A DNA stretch of 64,000 bases, taken from Flavobacterium sp. N1736 (GTDB taxonomy: Bacteria; Bacteroidota; Bacteroidia; Flavobacteriales; Flavobacteriaceae). Positions within the stretch are counted from its first letter, which is position 1. Each line of letters starts with the position of its first letter. The stretch covers positions 4,340,001 through 4,404,000 of the forward strand of contig NZ_CP109994.1 of the NCBI RefSeq assembly GCF_025947065.1. Direction: 5' to 3'. A program made the position numbers and the translations under genes. The notes beneath the pieces were generated by a model. It saw only the letters and a list, made by a program, of their open reading frames with translations. It did no database searches and had not been told where the DNA came from. This document shows positions 53,718-63,368 of this stretch, one piece after another.

Positions 53718-54398
53718 ATGAATAATTTTGATTGGACCCAATTAATAAATCCTGAATTCTATATAACTTTAAGTATTGGAGGTTTTCAAATTGGTTTGTA
53801 TATTGTTTTGTTTATAGTCTTTGCTGAAACAGGACTTTTTGCAGGTTTTTTTCTTCCCGGAGATAGTTTACTTTTTTTAGCAGGTATTTACAGTCGTGAT
53901 TTAATTCAAAATGTAGTTTATATTCCAAGTGATTTTATAAATGTTTTTATACTTTCAATTTTGGTTGCCATTATGGGTGTTCTTGGAAACATGACTGGTT
54001 ACTGGTTTGGTGCAAAAAGCGGTTATTATTTGTTTAAAAAAGAAGATACTTTCTGGTTTAAAAAGAAATACCTATTGCAATCAAAAGATTTCTTTGAAAA
54101 ATATGGAGGAAAAGCAATTATTTACGCACGTTTCTTACCTATTTTTAGAACATTCGCTCCAATTATAGCAGGAATAGTTTCTATGGATAAAAAGAAATTT
54201 ATGTTCTATAATATTCTAAGTTCATTTTTGTGGTCCTTTGTCTTAATCTTTTCAGGGCATTATTTGTACGGAGTGTTCTTAAAACAAGGAATAGATTTAA
54301 AAGAACATATAGAATACATTATTATAATAATTGTGATCATATCTACATTCCCGGTGCTTCTTAAATTACTAAAGAAAAGACCAATAGAAAAAATATAA
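53718..54398 (+). CDS. DedA/SNARE-associated family membrane protein
   Basis: A 226-residue inner-membrane protein. It has the family pattern FAETGLFAGFFLPGDSLLFLAG, GNMTGYWFGAKSG, FFEKYGGKAIIYARFLPIFRTFAPIIAG (read in parts) with the GxxxxxxRFxPxxR motif. DedA proteins are linked to lipid (undecaprenyl-phosphate or phospholipid) flipping and envelope homeostasis. It is monocistronic with its own promoter and terminator. Confidence 0.93.
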   Translation: MNNFDWTQLINPEFYITLSIGGFQIGLYIVLFIVFAETGLFAGFFLPGDSLLFLAGIYSRDLIQNVVYIPSDFINVFILSILVAIMGVLGNMTGYWFGAKSGYYLFKKEDTFWFKKKYLLQSKDFFEKYGGKAIIYARFLPIFRTFAPIIAGIVSMDKKKFMFYNILSSFLWSFVLIFSGHYLYGVFLKQGIDLKEHIEYIIIIIVIISTFPVLLKLLKKRPIEKI

Positions 54399-54419
54399 AT
54401 TAGATCATATTCATATAAA

Positions 54420-54450
54420 AAAAGTCCGAGGTTTTAAACCTCGGACTTTT
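54420..54450 (+). terminator. Terminator after the DedA gene
   Basis: Perfect 15-bp arms (AAAAGTCCGAGGTTT and complement) followed by T's. Confidence 0.92.
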
Positions 54451-54512
54451 TTTATGTAAATAAATAATCAGTAAATGGTTTTTAAACTTAAAAGCGATAC
54501 AATTTTAAGCAC

Positions 54513-54542
54513 AAAAAATCCAAGCTTTTGCTTGGATTTTTT
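54513..54542. terminator. Terminator of the rodA-end transcript
   Basis: Perfect 13-bp arms (AAAAAATCCAAGC / GCTTGGATTTTTT) with a TTTT loop. It is 66 bp beyond the rodA stop and can act on both strands. Confidence 0.88.
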
Positions 54543-54607
54543 TATATATAAGTTGAAATTTGGAATTTCAATATTGTAATTTAATCTTTATTTTGGAATT
54601 TAAACTC

Positions 54608-55843
54608 TTACCATTCATTTACCTTATTGGCATCCATCTTTAAAAAGATAAACAATAAAATAGTGAATCCCCAAAGTCCTGATCCTCCGTATGAAAAGAA
54701 CGGCAGCGGAACTCCAATAGTTGGAAAAATACCGACAACCATTGCAATATTTACAAAAAAGTGAATGAATAAAATTCCTGCAACACAATAACCATAAACC
54801 CTGCTAAATTTTGTTTTTTGTCTTTCTGCCAAATAAATTACCCTTAAAAGCAAGCCAACAAATAATGCGATTACGACTAAAGAACCTGTAAAGCCCCATT
54901 CCTCACCAACAGTTGTAAAAATATAATCGGTATGTTGTTCAGGAACAAAACCTCCTTTGGTCTGAGTTCCTTCTAAAAAGCCTTTTCCAATCCATCCACC
55001 GGATCCAATTGCAATTTCAGATTGATTTGTATTGTATCCAATACCTTTCATATCAACTGTTTTTCCAAGCAAGATATTAAAACGGTCTCTGTGGTGTTGT
55101 TTGAATACATTGTCAAATACATAATCAACAGATAAAACAAAACCGGAAATCAAAGCCAAAAGTATAGTACTTAAAAGTATATTTCGATCTACAGCCCGAC
55201 CTTTAAAATGTATTATGATTAAAACTCCCAAAGCAATAAGGATTACTACATAGGGTTCCAGCACCAAGGTTAACACAAAAAGCAGAATCGTTATAAAGCC
55301 AGTCCAGACATACCAGGATGGCAATCCTTCTCTAAAAAGAACCACAATAAAAATACTATATATTAAAGCACTTCCCGGATCTGGTTGCGGTAAAATTAAA
55401 AAAACGGGCAAAAACACAATAGCCAATGCCTGAATTTGTCTGTTTGTTTCCTTTAAATTAATTTGACTGTCACTTAAATATTTGGCTAAAGCCAATGATG
55501 TTGCGGCTTTTGCAAACTCAGAAGGCTGAATTGTAAAACTTCCGATAGCATACCAACATCTTTGCCCTGCAATGGTTTTTCCAAAAAGAAACAAACCGGC
55601 TAATGATAACAAAGAAACACCAAATATAATACTGGCGTATTTTTCATAAAATTTACCATCGACAAAAAGAACGACAAATATTAGCGGAATTGTACAGGCA
55701 ATAAATATTAATTGTTTTTCATAAGTACCGTCTGTAGACAGTAGGGAAGATGAATATATATTCAGCCAGCCTAGAGTTACTAAGGCAATATAGATAAAGA
55801 CACTTATCCAATCAATATTATTTTTTACACTTTGATTTCTCAT
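54608..55843 (-). CDS. rodA: Rod shape-determining SEDS glycosyltransferase RodA
   Basis: A 411-residue, about 10-helix SEDS protein that polymerises lipid II during wall elongation with PBP2. Visible motifs are QPSEFAKAATSLALAKYLS, LILPQPDPGSALIY, AIGSGGWIGKGFLEGTQTKGGFVPEQHTDYIFTTVGEEWGF (read in parts over about 275-320) and GVPLPFFSYGGSGLW. Last gene of the mreB-rodA cluster, 15 bp after mrdA. Confidence 0.96.
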   Translation of the reverse strand: MRNQSVKNNIDWISVFIYIALVTLGWLNIYSSSLLSTDGTYEKQLIFIACTIPLIFVVLFVDGKFYEKYASIIFGVSLLSLAGLFLFGKTIAGQRCWYAIGSFTIQPSEFAKAATSLALAKYLSDSQINLKETNRQIQALAIVFLPVFLILPQPDPGSALIYSIFIVVLFREGLPSWYVWTGFITILLFVLTLVLEPYVVILIALGVLIIIHFKGRAVDRNILLSTILLALISGFVLSVDYVFDNVFKQHHRDRFNILLGKTVDMKGIGYNTNQSEIAIGSGGWIGKGFLEGTQTKGGFVPEQHTDYIFTTVGEEWGFTGSLVVIALFVGLLLRVIYLAERQKTKFSRVYGYCVAGILFIHFFVNIAMVVGIFPTIGVPLPFFSYGGSGLWGFTILLFIFLKMDANKVNEW

Positions 55844-55858
55844 TTGAAATAATCCTTA

Positions 55859-57823
55859 TTAGTTGTCTTTAGTAGTGTCTACGGCTGTTTTTTTAATTTC
55901 TGTTTTGGCTGTTGGTACTTTCGGAACAACAATTTTAGCTTTTAAAACAGAGTCTTTAGGAGTAGATTCGATAGCGCTTGCTTCAGTCATTCCTCCTAAT
56001 TTAGCATATTCGCCTGCTAAGCTTTTATTTAATACACGAACTTCTAAATCTGTTCTCGTAATTTTCTTTCTAAGATATTTTTCGATCATCAAACTCGCAA
56101 TTGGTCCTGCAACTGTAGCACCAAAACCTCCATTTTCGATCATAATCGCTATAGCAATTTTCGGATTGTCTTTTGGAGCAAAAGCCACGAAGATAGAGTG
56201 ATCTTTAAGCTGTGTTCTTTTTCCGTTTATTTTAGCGAAATTTTCTGCCGTACCCGTTTTTCCACAAATATCAATGCCTTCTACTCTAAGCGCATAAGCT
56301 GTTCCTTTATTGTATACATCAAATAAACCACTTATTACAGGCGGAAAATATTTTTGATCAATTGTTGTAACATGCTTGGTAGTAAATTTAGCATCAATTT
56401 TTTTGCCTTCAATCTTTTTAATGATATGAGGTGTGTAATAATAACCCTGATTGGCAACTGTCGCCATCATGTTGGCAAGTTGTATTGGCGTCATTAAAAC
56501 TTCTCCCTGACCAATTGAATTTGATACAATTGTTGTGCTTCTCCACCCTCCATTAGGATATATTTTTTTATAGGTTTTAGATGTTGGAATATTTCCTTTT
56601 TTACCTGTAGGTAAATCATAACCCATAAACTGACCTAATCCAAAACTTTTTATGTGATCACTCCAAACGTCAACAGCTTTTCCCGGATCAGAAAATTTAT
56701 TAATGGTTAACATGTATGCATTTGCAAAATAGGTATTACAAGAATTATAAATTCCGTTATGCAATTGATGCGGGCCAAAACCGTGACACTTCATAAAACG
56801 TCCTCTACCATAACTAAATCCGTGATGACACATAAAAGTTGTCTGCTCATTGATAACACCTTCCTGCAATGCAACTAAACCGGTTAAGATTTTGAATGGC
56901 GAACCCGGAGGATATTCTGCCAGAAGCCCTCTGTCGTATAAAGGTTTTGCGATCGAATCATGATATAAAAGTGTATAGTTTTTAGATCTTTGTCTTCCAA
57001 CTAAAATTCCCGGATCATAAGACGGAGCAGTAACCAAAGCCAGAATTTCTCCGGTTTTTGGTTCAATAGCAACAATTCCTCCTCGTTTATTAATCATTAA
57101 TTCTTCACCGTACTTTTGAAGTTCGGCATCAATGGTTAAATTGATATCTTCTCCGGCAACGGCGATGGTATCGTATTTTCCATCTTTATAAGAACCAATT
57201 TCTCGATTGTATTTGTCTTTCTGAATATATTTTACCCCTTTTATTCCGCGTAAAATTTCTTCGTAACTTTCTTCAACACCTTGTTTTCCAATTAAATCAC
57301 CGCTATTGTAGTATGGATTTTTGGCAATTAAATTTTCGTTTACCTGAGTGATAAACCCAAATATATTAGCACCATAATCTACCTCATAATCACGAAGCGA
57401 TCTTTTCTGAAAATAGAAACCTTCATATTTTCTGATCTTTTCCTGAAAAGCAGCAAACTCTGATTTATTTAATTGAGATAAAAATACAGATGGTAATCGC
57501 GGACTATAAACTTTTGCCTTTGCAATTCTTTTATAGTATTCGTCAGTTGTAATGCCTAATAAATTACAAAATTCAGAAACATTAAGGTTTTCTTTGATTT
57601 CTCTCGGAATAACCATGATATCATAAGAAGCCTGATTGGCAACTAATAATTTTCCATTTCTGTCATAAATATATCCTCTTTCCGGATAATCATAAGCTTT
57701 TTTAATTGCATTATTTTCTGATTTTAATTTAAAAGAATCATCAATAATTTGCAAATAAAATATCCTGATCACTAGCAAAGATGCTGCAATAATAATTAAA
57801 GAGGGCAGCAGAACTTTTCTCAT
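55859..57823 (-). CDS. mrdA: Penicillin-binding protein 2
   Basis: A 654-residue class B PBP, the elongation transpeptidase. It has one N-terminal helix, a dimerisation/pedestal domain (RGYIYDRNGKLLVANQASYD), and a transpeptidase domain with SxxK in EYPPGSPFKILTG, SxN in YNSCNTYFA and KTG in DICGKTGTAEN. The C-terminal tail is Lys/Thr/Val-rich and low in complexity (about 605-654). Overlaps mreD by 4 bp (ATGA type). Confidence 0.96.
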   Translation of the reverse strand: MRKVLLPSLIIIAASLLVIRIFYLQIIDDSFKLKSENNAIKKAYDYPERGYIYDRNGKLLVANQASYDIMVIPREIKENLNVSEFCNLLGITTDEYYKRIAKAKVYSPRLPSVFLSQLNKSEFAAFQEKIRKYEGFYFQKRSLRDYEVDYGANIFGFITQVNENLIAKNPYYNSGDLIGKQGVEESYEEILRGIKGVKYIQKDKYNREIGSYKDGKYDTIAVAGEDINLTIDAELQKYGEELMINKRGGIVAIEPKTGEILALVTAPSYDPGILVGRQRSKNYTLLYHDSIAKPLYDRGLLAEYPPGSPFKILTGLVALQEGVINEQTTFMCHHGFSYGRGRFMKCHGFGPHQLHNGIYNSCNTYFANAYMLTINKFSDPGKAVDVWSDHIKSFGLGQFMGYDLPTGKKGNIPTSKTYKKIYPNGGWRSTTIVSNSIGQGEVLMTPIQLANMMATVANQGYYYTPHIIKKIEGKKIDAKFTTKHVTTIDQKYFPPVISGLFDVYNKGTAYALRVEGIDICGKTGTAENFAKINGKRTQLKDHSIFVAFAPKDNPKIAIAIMIENGGFGATVAGPIASLMIEKYLRKKITRTDLEVRVLNKSLAGEYAKLGGMTEASAIESTPKDSVLKAKIVVPKVPTAKTEIKKTAVDTTKDN

Positions 57824-58326
57824 CTTCTATTAGGCTTAATAAGATATATTATTATGATTGAAATAACTATGGTAAATGCTGAACTAAATAAAGTCCTGAC
57901 CAGAATATCCCAGATAAATTTAAACTGGAAAGCTTCAAGTACAAATAGTACAATGTGATGTATTAAAACAGATACTAATATAAATGAAAAACGTTCAGGT
58001 GTTAAGGAATCATTTAGTTTTATAGTTTGATATTCGTAACTTAAACCAAATGAAAATTTAAAAATATAAGGCCTGTAATAAGCCAGAATTACACAAGCTG
58101 TTGCGTGAATTCCACCAGAATTACAAAACGTATCCATGGTAAGACCCAATAAGAAACTAGAGATAATCAAGCCAGATTTATTACTGTTTACCGGATAAAG
58201 AATAATATATAAGATATACGGAAAAGGACTTATGTATCCCAGGAAATTCATATTATTAAAAATAACAACCTGAATTGCCAGTAACACAATAAACCGAAAA
58301 ATATTGACTAACAATGCGCTATTCAT
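57820..58326 (-). CDS. mreD: Rod shape-determining protein MreD
   Basis: A 168-residue inner-membrane protein with about five helices, found by position and pattern (LGYISPFPYILYIILYPVN, GLTMDTFCNSGGIHATACVILAYYRPYI). It overlaps mreC by 8 bp and mrdA by 4 bp. MreD links the MreB filament to the wall synthases. Confidence 0.92.
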   Translation of the reverse strand: MNSALLVNIFRFIVLLAIQVVIFNNMNFLGYISPFPYILYIILYPVNSNKSGLIISSFLLGLTMDTFCNSGGIHATACVILAYYRPYIFKFSFGLSYEYQTIKLNDSLTPERFSFILVSVLIHHIVLFVLEAFQFKFIWDILVRTLFSSAFTIVISIIIIYLIKPNRR

Positions 58327-59143
58327 CTTTCCCCTTTTTTTCTAAATTAATAAGTTCTTCCCGGTCTTTACTCTTAATAATGTAAACATGTCCAAGATTG
58401 GTCATATCGTTAAACAGTTTTACGTTAATAACATAAAAACTTGTTTTGTCTTTGATGTATATTTTATCAACGGTACCAATGTTAATTCCTTCAGGGAAAA
58501 TAACAGATTGACCACCGGTAACAATGGTGTCGCCTTTTCTGATAGAAGCTAATCTCGGTACATCTTCAAGCTGAACAAATCCGGTACTTTTACCGTTCCA
58601 GGTTAATGAACCAAAGTGATTTGATTTTTTGATTTTTGCATTAATCTGCGATTTCATATTCAAAATACTTACCACAGTAGAGTAGTTTTTTGATGTATTA
58701 TCGACAACACCAATAATTCCTAAACTATTGATTACTCCCATATCCTGTTTAACTCCTTCTTTTGAACCGGAGTTTAAGGTAATGTAGTTTTCGTGTGTGC
58801 TGTATGAATTATGAATTACTTTTGAAACAATGATATCAGCAGGTTTTACTCCTTTTATACTATCAGCCAAAGGTATTTTTGTGGTGTCTTCTTTATTAAA
58901 TAAGAGACTTTTTAATCTTGCGTTTTCAAGTACCAGCTCGTCATTTTCGGTTCTTAAATTCAAATATTCATTTACATGATTGATTTTTTCATAAACACCT
59001 CCGCTTAAAAAATTAGCCGAACTGATTACTCTGCTTTTATGGTAAGAATGGGATTGAATTGTGAGAGCCAACGAAATACCTAAAAGCAGCAAAAACAGCA
59101 ATCGATTACTGTTTCTTATAATGAAATTAAAAATTTGCTGCAT
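58319..59143 (-). CDS. mreC: Rod shape-determining protein MreC
   Basis: A 274-residue protein with one N-terminal helix (about 13-30), a coiled coil (about 55-85, NEYLNLRTENDELVLENARLKSLL) and a periplasmic beta domain (NYITLNSGSKEGVKQDMGVINSLGIIGVV, read in two parts, and GDTIVTGGQSVIFPEGINIGTV). It activates PBP2/RodA. Separated from mreB by 111 bp that hold a hairpin. Confidence 0.94.
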   Translation of the reverse strand: MQQIFNFIIRNSNRLLFLLLLGISLALTIQSHSYHKSRVISSANFLSGGVYEKINHVNEYLNLRTENDELVLENARLKSLLFNKEDTTKIPLADSIKGVKPADIIVSKVIHNSYSTHENYITLNSGSKEGVKQDMGVINSLGIIGVVDNTSKNYSTVVSILNMKSQINAKIKKSNHFGSLTWNGKSTGFVQLEDVPRLASIRKGDTIVTGGQSVIFPEGINIGTVDKIYIKDKTSFYVINVKLFNDMTNLGHVYIIKSKDREELINLEKKGKDE

Positions 59144-59190
59144 TTCTTGTTCGGTTATTTTGTTTCAGGATATGCTTTTGGGTTTCAAAT

Positions 59191-59228
59191 TTTATAAGAG
59201 CCGAATGATTCAATTCGACTCTTATAAA
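59191..59228 (-). promoter_or_regulatory. Intercistronic hairpin between mreB and mreC
   Basis: Arms 59191-59206 and 59213-59228 (16 nt each; core ATAAGAGCCGAAT) pair with one G-U, around a 6-nt loop. There is no proper T run downstream on the minus strand, so partial termination, RNA processing or mRNA stabilisation of the mreB part are more likely than full termination. Confidence 0.6.
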
Positions 59229-59254
59229 GATATTTTGATTTGTTATTTTGAATC

Positions 59255-60283
59255 TTATTTTATTAAGATGCTTTTGAATTTTGCAATGTTTTTAAGTGCC
59301 ATTCCAGTTCCACGAACTACAGCTCTTAACGGATCTTCGGCAATGTAAACAGGTAAATCTGTTTTTTGCGAAATACGTTTATCAAGACCTCTTAACATTG
59401 ATCCTCCACCAGCTAAATAGATACCTGTATTGTAGATATCAGCAGCTAATTCAGGAGGTGTTTGAGATAAAGTCTCCATTACAGCATCTTCAATACGTTG
59501 TATTGATTTATCTAATGCTTTAGCAATTTCACGGTAAGAAACATCAACTTGTTTTGGTTTACCGGTAAGTAAATCTCTACCCTGAACTGACATATCTTCT
59601 GGCGGACCATCTAAATCTTCGATAGCAGCCCCAATTTGAATTTTTATCTTCTCTGCAGTACTTTCTCCCACAAAAAGATTGTGTTGTGTACGCATGTAAT
59701 AAACGATGTCATTTGTAAAAACGTCACCTGCAATTTTTACAGATTTGTCACATACAATTCCGCCTAAAGCGATAACCGCGATTTCAGTAGTACCACCACC
59801 AATATCAACAATCATGTTTCCTTTTGGCTGCATAATATCGATACCAATACCAATTGCTGCTGCCATAGGTTCGTGAATCAAATAAACTTCTTTTCCGTTT
59901 ACTCTTTCACAAGATTCTTTTACAGCTCGCATCTCCACTTCAGTAATACCAGAAGGAATACATACGACCATGCGTAAAGCTGGCGTAAACATTCTTTTCT
60001 TTAATGCTGGTATACTTTTAATGAACATATTGATCATTTTTTCTGAAGCATCAAAATCGGCAATTACACCATCCTTCAAAGGCCTTATGGTCTTGATGTT
60101 TTCATGTGTTTTACCCTGCATCATGTTAGCTTCTTTACCAACAGCAATGATTTTGCCTGATATTCGATCACGTGCAACGATTGATGGACTATCAATAACA
60201 ACTTTATCATTGTGAATGATTAAAGTGTTTGCGGTACCAAGGTCTATCGCAATATCCTCGGTCATGAAATCAAAAAATCCCAT
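59255..60283 (-). CDS. mreB: Rod shape-determining actin MreB
   Basis: A 342-residue bacterial actin that guides lateral wall synthesis. Nucleotide-binding motifs: DIAIDLGTANTLI (phosphate 1), GNMIVDIGGGTTEIAVI (phosphate 2), and GIYLAGGGSMLRGLDKR (adenosine). It is the first mre gene; purH lies 56 bp upstream on the same strand. Confidence 0.98.
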   Translation of the reverse strand: MGFFDFMTEDIAIDLGTANTLIIHNDKVVIDSPSIVARDRISGKIIAVGKEANMMQGKTHENIKTIRPLKDGVIADFDASEKMINMFIKSIPALKKRMFTPALRMVVCIPSGITEVEMRAVKESCERVNGKEVYLIHEPMAAAIGIGIDIMQPKGNMIVDIGGGTTEIAVIALGGIVCDKSVKIAGDVFTNDIVYYMRTQHNLFVGESTAEKIKIQIGAAIEDLDGPPEDMSVQGRDLLTGKPKQVDVSYREIAKALDKSIQRIEDAVMETLSQTPPELAADIYNTGIYLAGGGSMLRGLDKRISQKTDLPVYIAEDPLRAVVRGTGMALKNIAKFKSILIK

Positions 60284-60339
60284 AAGTTTTTTAGGGGTTT
60301 AAAATGTTATAAATAATTTATCGAACAAAGTTAAACAAA

Positions 60340-61866
60340 TTAATGTTTAAAATGACGTGTTCCTGTAAATACCATTGCAAGATTATTTTCGTTGCAATAA
60401 TTAATACTTAATTCGTCTTTAATAGATCCTCCTGGCTGAATTACAGCCGTTATTCCTGCTTTTTTGGCTAACTCTACACAATCCGGAAAAGGGAAAAATG
60501 CATCACTTGCCATAGAAGCGCCGGTTAAATCAAAACCAAAAGCTTTCGCTTTATCAACAGCCTGCATTAAAGCATCAACTCTTGAGGTCTGACCTGTTCC
60601 TGACGAAATTAATGTTCCGTTTTTTGCAAAAACAATCGTATTTGATTTTGTGTTTTTACAAATTTTTGAAGCAAATATCAAATCTTCTATTTCCTGAGCA
60701 GTAGGCTCTGTAGTAGTAACGGTTTTTAAATGCTCTTTAGTATCTGTAATATTATTTCTGTCCTGAATTAACAAACCATTAAGACAAGTTCTTACTTGTC
60801 TTGAAGGTAATTCAACTTCATTTTGAACTAATATAATTCTGTTTTTCTTTTCTTGTAAAACTGCAATTGCATCATCATCATAACTTGGAGCAATTACAAC
60901 TTCGCAGAATAATTTGTTGATTTCCTGCGCTGTAGCTAAATCAATTTTAGTATTTGCAATCAAAACTCCACCAAAAGCAGATGTTGGATCGCAAGCCAAA
61001 GCTGCTAAATAAGCTTCGCTAATTGTTTTTCTTGAAGCTAAACCACAAGCATTATTATGTTTTAAAATAGCAAACGTTGGTCCGTCAGTTTTAAACTCAT
61101 TTATTAAGTTTACAGCTGCATCAACGTCTAATAAATTATTGTAAGATAACTCTTTTCCGTGAACTTTTTTAAACATTGCATCAAAATCTCCAAAAAAGAA
61201 ACCTTTTTGATGTGGGTTTTCTCCATATCTTAAAATCTGTCCGCCTGCAATACTCTCTTTGTAGATAGTTTCGTCAGTATTAAAATAATTAAAAATAGCA
61301 CCATCATAATGAGATGAAACGTGGAATGCTTTTGTTGCAAACAATCTTCTGTTTTCAAGAGTTGTCGCTCCGTTTTGCTCTGTAATCAAATCAAGAAGCA
61401 AACTATATTCGTTTACCGAAGCAACAATAACAGTGTCTTTAAAGTTTTTTGCACCGGCACGAATCAATGAAATTCCGCCAATATCAATTTTTTCAATAAT
61501 ATCCTGTTCGCTTGCACCGGAAGCAACCGTTTTTTCAAACGGATACAAATCAACAATAACCAAATCAATCTGAGGAATATCAAATTCTTTCATTTGCTGA
61601 ACATCACTTTCGTTATCCTGACGATTTAAAATTCCGCCAAAAATTTTCGGGTGTAATGTTTTTACTCTTCCGCCAAGAATTTCAGGAAAAGAAGTAATAT
61701 CTTCAACAGGAACTACAGGAATTCCTAGGTTTTTAATAAAATCTTCGGTTCCTCCAGTCGAATAAAGTGTTACATTTTGTTCGTGTAATTTTCTAACGAT
61801 TGGCTCCAGCCCATCTTTCGAAAAAACAGATATTAATGCTGATTGTATTGTTTTAGTTGTGCTCAT
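60340..61866 (-). CDS. purH: Bifunctional AICAR transformylase/IMP cyclohydrolase
   Basis: A 508-residue enzyme for the last two steps of IMP synthesis. The N-terminal MGS-like cyclohydrolase domain has ALISVFSKDGLEPIVRKL and LYSTGGTEDFI; the transformylase domain has LRYGENPHQKG, ILKHNNACGLA, SAFGGVLIAN and the C-terminal SDAFFPFPDCVE. The ATG at 61866 is chosen over a longer frame with nine extra residues because it fits the family start and is preceded by a TACTTTTG box. Confidence 0.97.
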   Translation of the reverse strand: MSTTKTIQSALISVFSKDGLEPIVRKLHEQNVTLYSTGGTEDFIKNLGIPVVPVEDITSFPEILGGRVKTLHPKIFGGILNRQDNESDVQQMKEFDIPQIDLVIVDLYPFEKTVASGASEQDIIEKIDIGGISLIRAGAKNFKDTVIVASVNEYSLLLDLITEQNGATTLENRRLFATKAFHVSSHYDGAIFNYFNTDETIYKESIAGGQILRYGENPHQKGFFFGDFDAMFKKVHGKELSYNNLLDVDAAVNLINEFKTDGPTFAILKHNNACGLASRKTISEAYLAALACDPTSAFGGVLIANTKIDLATAQEINKLFCEVVIAPSYDDDAIAVLQEKKNRIILVQNEVELPSRQVRTCLNGLLIQDRNNITDTKEHLKTVTTTEPTAQEIEDLIFASKICKNTKSNTIVFAKNGTLISSGTGQTSRVDALMQAVDKAKAFGFDLTGASMASDAFFPFPDCVELAKKAGITAVIQPGGSIKDELSINYCNENNLAMVFTGTRHFKH

Positions 61867-61890
61867 TGTGTAGTTATGATTTTCAGACTG

Positions 61891-61898
61891 CAAAAGTA
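61891..61898 (-). promoter_or_regulatory. Putative -7 element of purH
   Basis: TACTTTTG on the minus strand, 24 nt before the purH ATG, fits TAnnTTTG. Confidence 0.5.
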
Positions 61899-62030
61899 GT
61901 TTTTTTAAATATTATTTTAAAGGATTTAATGTAACATTATCTTAAAAAAATGTACTCATGAGTAAGTTACTTTTTATTAGGTTTTTGATTTTAATTTATT
62001 GAATTTTACTTTATTGAAAAATACTACTAT

Positions 62031-63278
62031 ATGCTACTTTATCTTAGGTTATTAAAAGAAAGTCTGAGCTTTGCCATTAATGCTTTACGAAATAATAAAT
62101 TGCGAACTTTATTATCATTGTTAGGCGTTACAATAGGTATATTTTCAATCATTGCCGTTCTTGCTGCCGTTGATTCTTTAGACCGAAAAATTTCTAAAGA
62201 TTTGAGCAGTTTAGATAAAAATACGATTTATTTAATGAAATATTGTTTCGGTCCGTCAGAAATTCCACAATGGAAAAGAGAACAATTTCCCAATGTGAAA
62301 TATGACGAATATATCAGTTTGAAAAATTCACTTAATAATACAGAGCAGGTTGGGTATCAATTATTCGTAAATCACGAAAGTTTAAAATACGATTCGAAAA
62401 CCGTTGCCGATGTAAATATGGTTCCTTCATCATTTGAGATGGTCGACATTGACGGAGTAAGTTTTGATAAGGGAAGATTTTACAACGAATCTGAATCAAA
62501 TTCAGGAACTCCCGTAATTGTTTTAGGATATGATATTGCCAACGGACTTTTTGGAGAAAGTGATCCCATCGGAAAAAGTATTCGTTTGTACGGACAGCGT
62601 TTTACCGTAATTGGTGTAATGAAAAAACAAGGAGCAGGATTTTTTGGCGACAGTAATGATACTTCTGTTTATTTTCCTGCAAATTTTTTACGCAGAATGT
62701 ATGGCGACAGCGACGCAATGACGCCCGTAATTGTTTTAAAACCTGTAAAAGGCATCGATATGGATGCTTATAAAGCCGAAGTTGCACAAAAACTTAGAGC
62801 AATTCGCGGAATGAAAGCAGGCGAGATGGATAATTTTTTCATCAATATACTTTCTGGGTTTACCGATTTTATCGACGGAATTTTAGGTCAGATGAATGTA
62901 GTAGGTTGGATTATCAGCGGATTTTCTCTTTTAGTTGGAGGTTTTGGAATTGCCAATATTATGTTCGTTTCCGTAAAAGAAAGAACTAATTTAATTGGAA
63001 TTCAGAAATCGCTTGGCGCTAAAAACCGATTCATTTTATTTCAGTTTTTATTCGAAGCGATAATTCTTTCTGTAATTGGCGGAATCATTGGTTTATTAAT
63101 GGTTTGGGCAATTGCATTAATCTTAACAAAAGCACTGGATTTTGAATTTGTTTTAAGTTTTGGAAATATCGTTTTAGGAACAACTCTTGCCGCACTTATC
63201 GGATTAATTTCCGGAATTTTACCCGCAATTTCAGCTGCAAATTTAGATCCGGTTGAAGCTATTCGAACAGGAATGTAA
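62031..63278 (+). CDS. ABC transporter permease, MacB/FtsX type
   Basis: A 415-residue permease with one N-terminal helix (RTLLSLLGVTIGIFSIIAVLAAV), a large periplasmic domain (about 50-275, MacB core type, with VVLGYDIANGLFGESDPIGKSI-like text) and three C-terminal helices with VSVKERTNLIGIQKSLGAK, ending in ISAANLDPVEAIRTGM. All are typical of the MacB-type mechanotransmission family, which exports peptides, lipoproteins or drugs or works in lipid trafficking. No ATPase gene is adjacent within the window. Confidence 0.9.
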   Translation: MLLYLRLLKESLSFAINALRNNKLRTLLSLLGVTIGIFSIIAVLAAVDSLDRKISKDLSSLDKNTIYLMKYCFGPSEIPQWKREQFPNVKYDEYISLKNSLNNTEQVGYQLFVNHESLKYDSKTVADVNMVPSSFEMVDIDGVSFDKGRFYNESESNSGTPVIVLGYDIANGLFGESDPIGKSIRLYGQRFTVIGVMKKQGAGFFGDSNDTSVYFPANFLRRMYGDSDAMTPVIVLKPVKGIDMDAYKAEVAQKLRAIRGMKAGEMDNFFINILSGFTDFIDGILGQMNVVGWIISGFSLLVGGFGIANIMFVSVKERTNLIGIQKSLGAKNRFILFQFLFEAIILSVIGGIIGLLMVWAIALILTKALDFEFVLSFGNIVLGTTLAALIGLISGILPAISAANLDPVEAIRTGM

Positions 63279-63368
63279 TATATTGGTTTGTAATATTTTA
63301 CTTTAAATTTTGAAGGCTATAAATAATTAGATATTTTTGGTTAGCCAGATAATTTAAATTAATAAATA

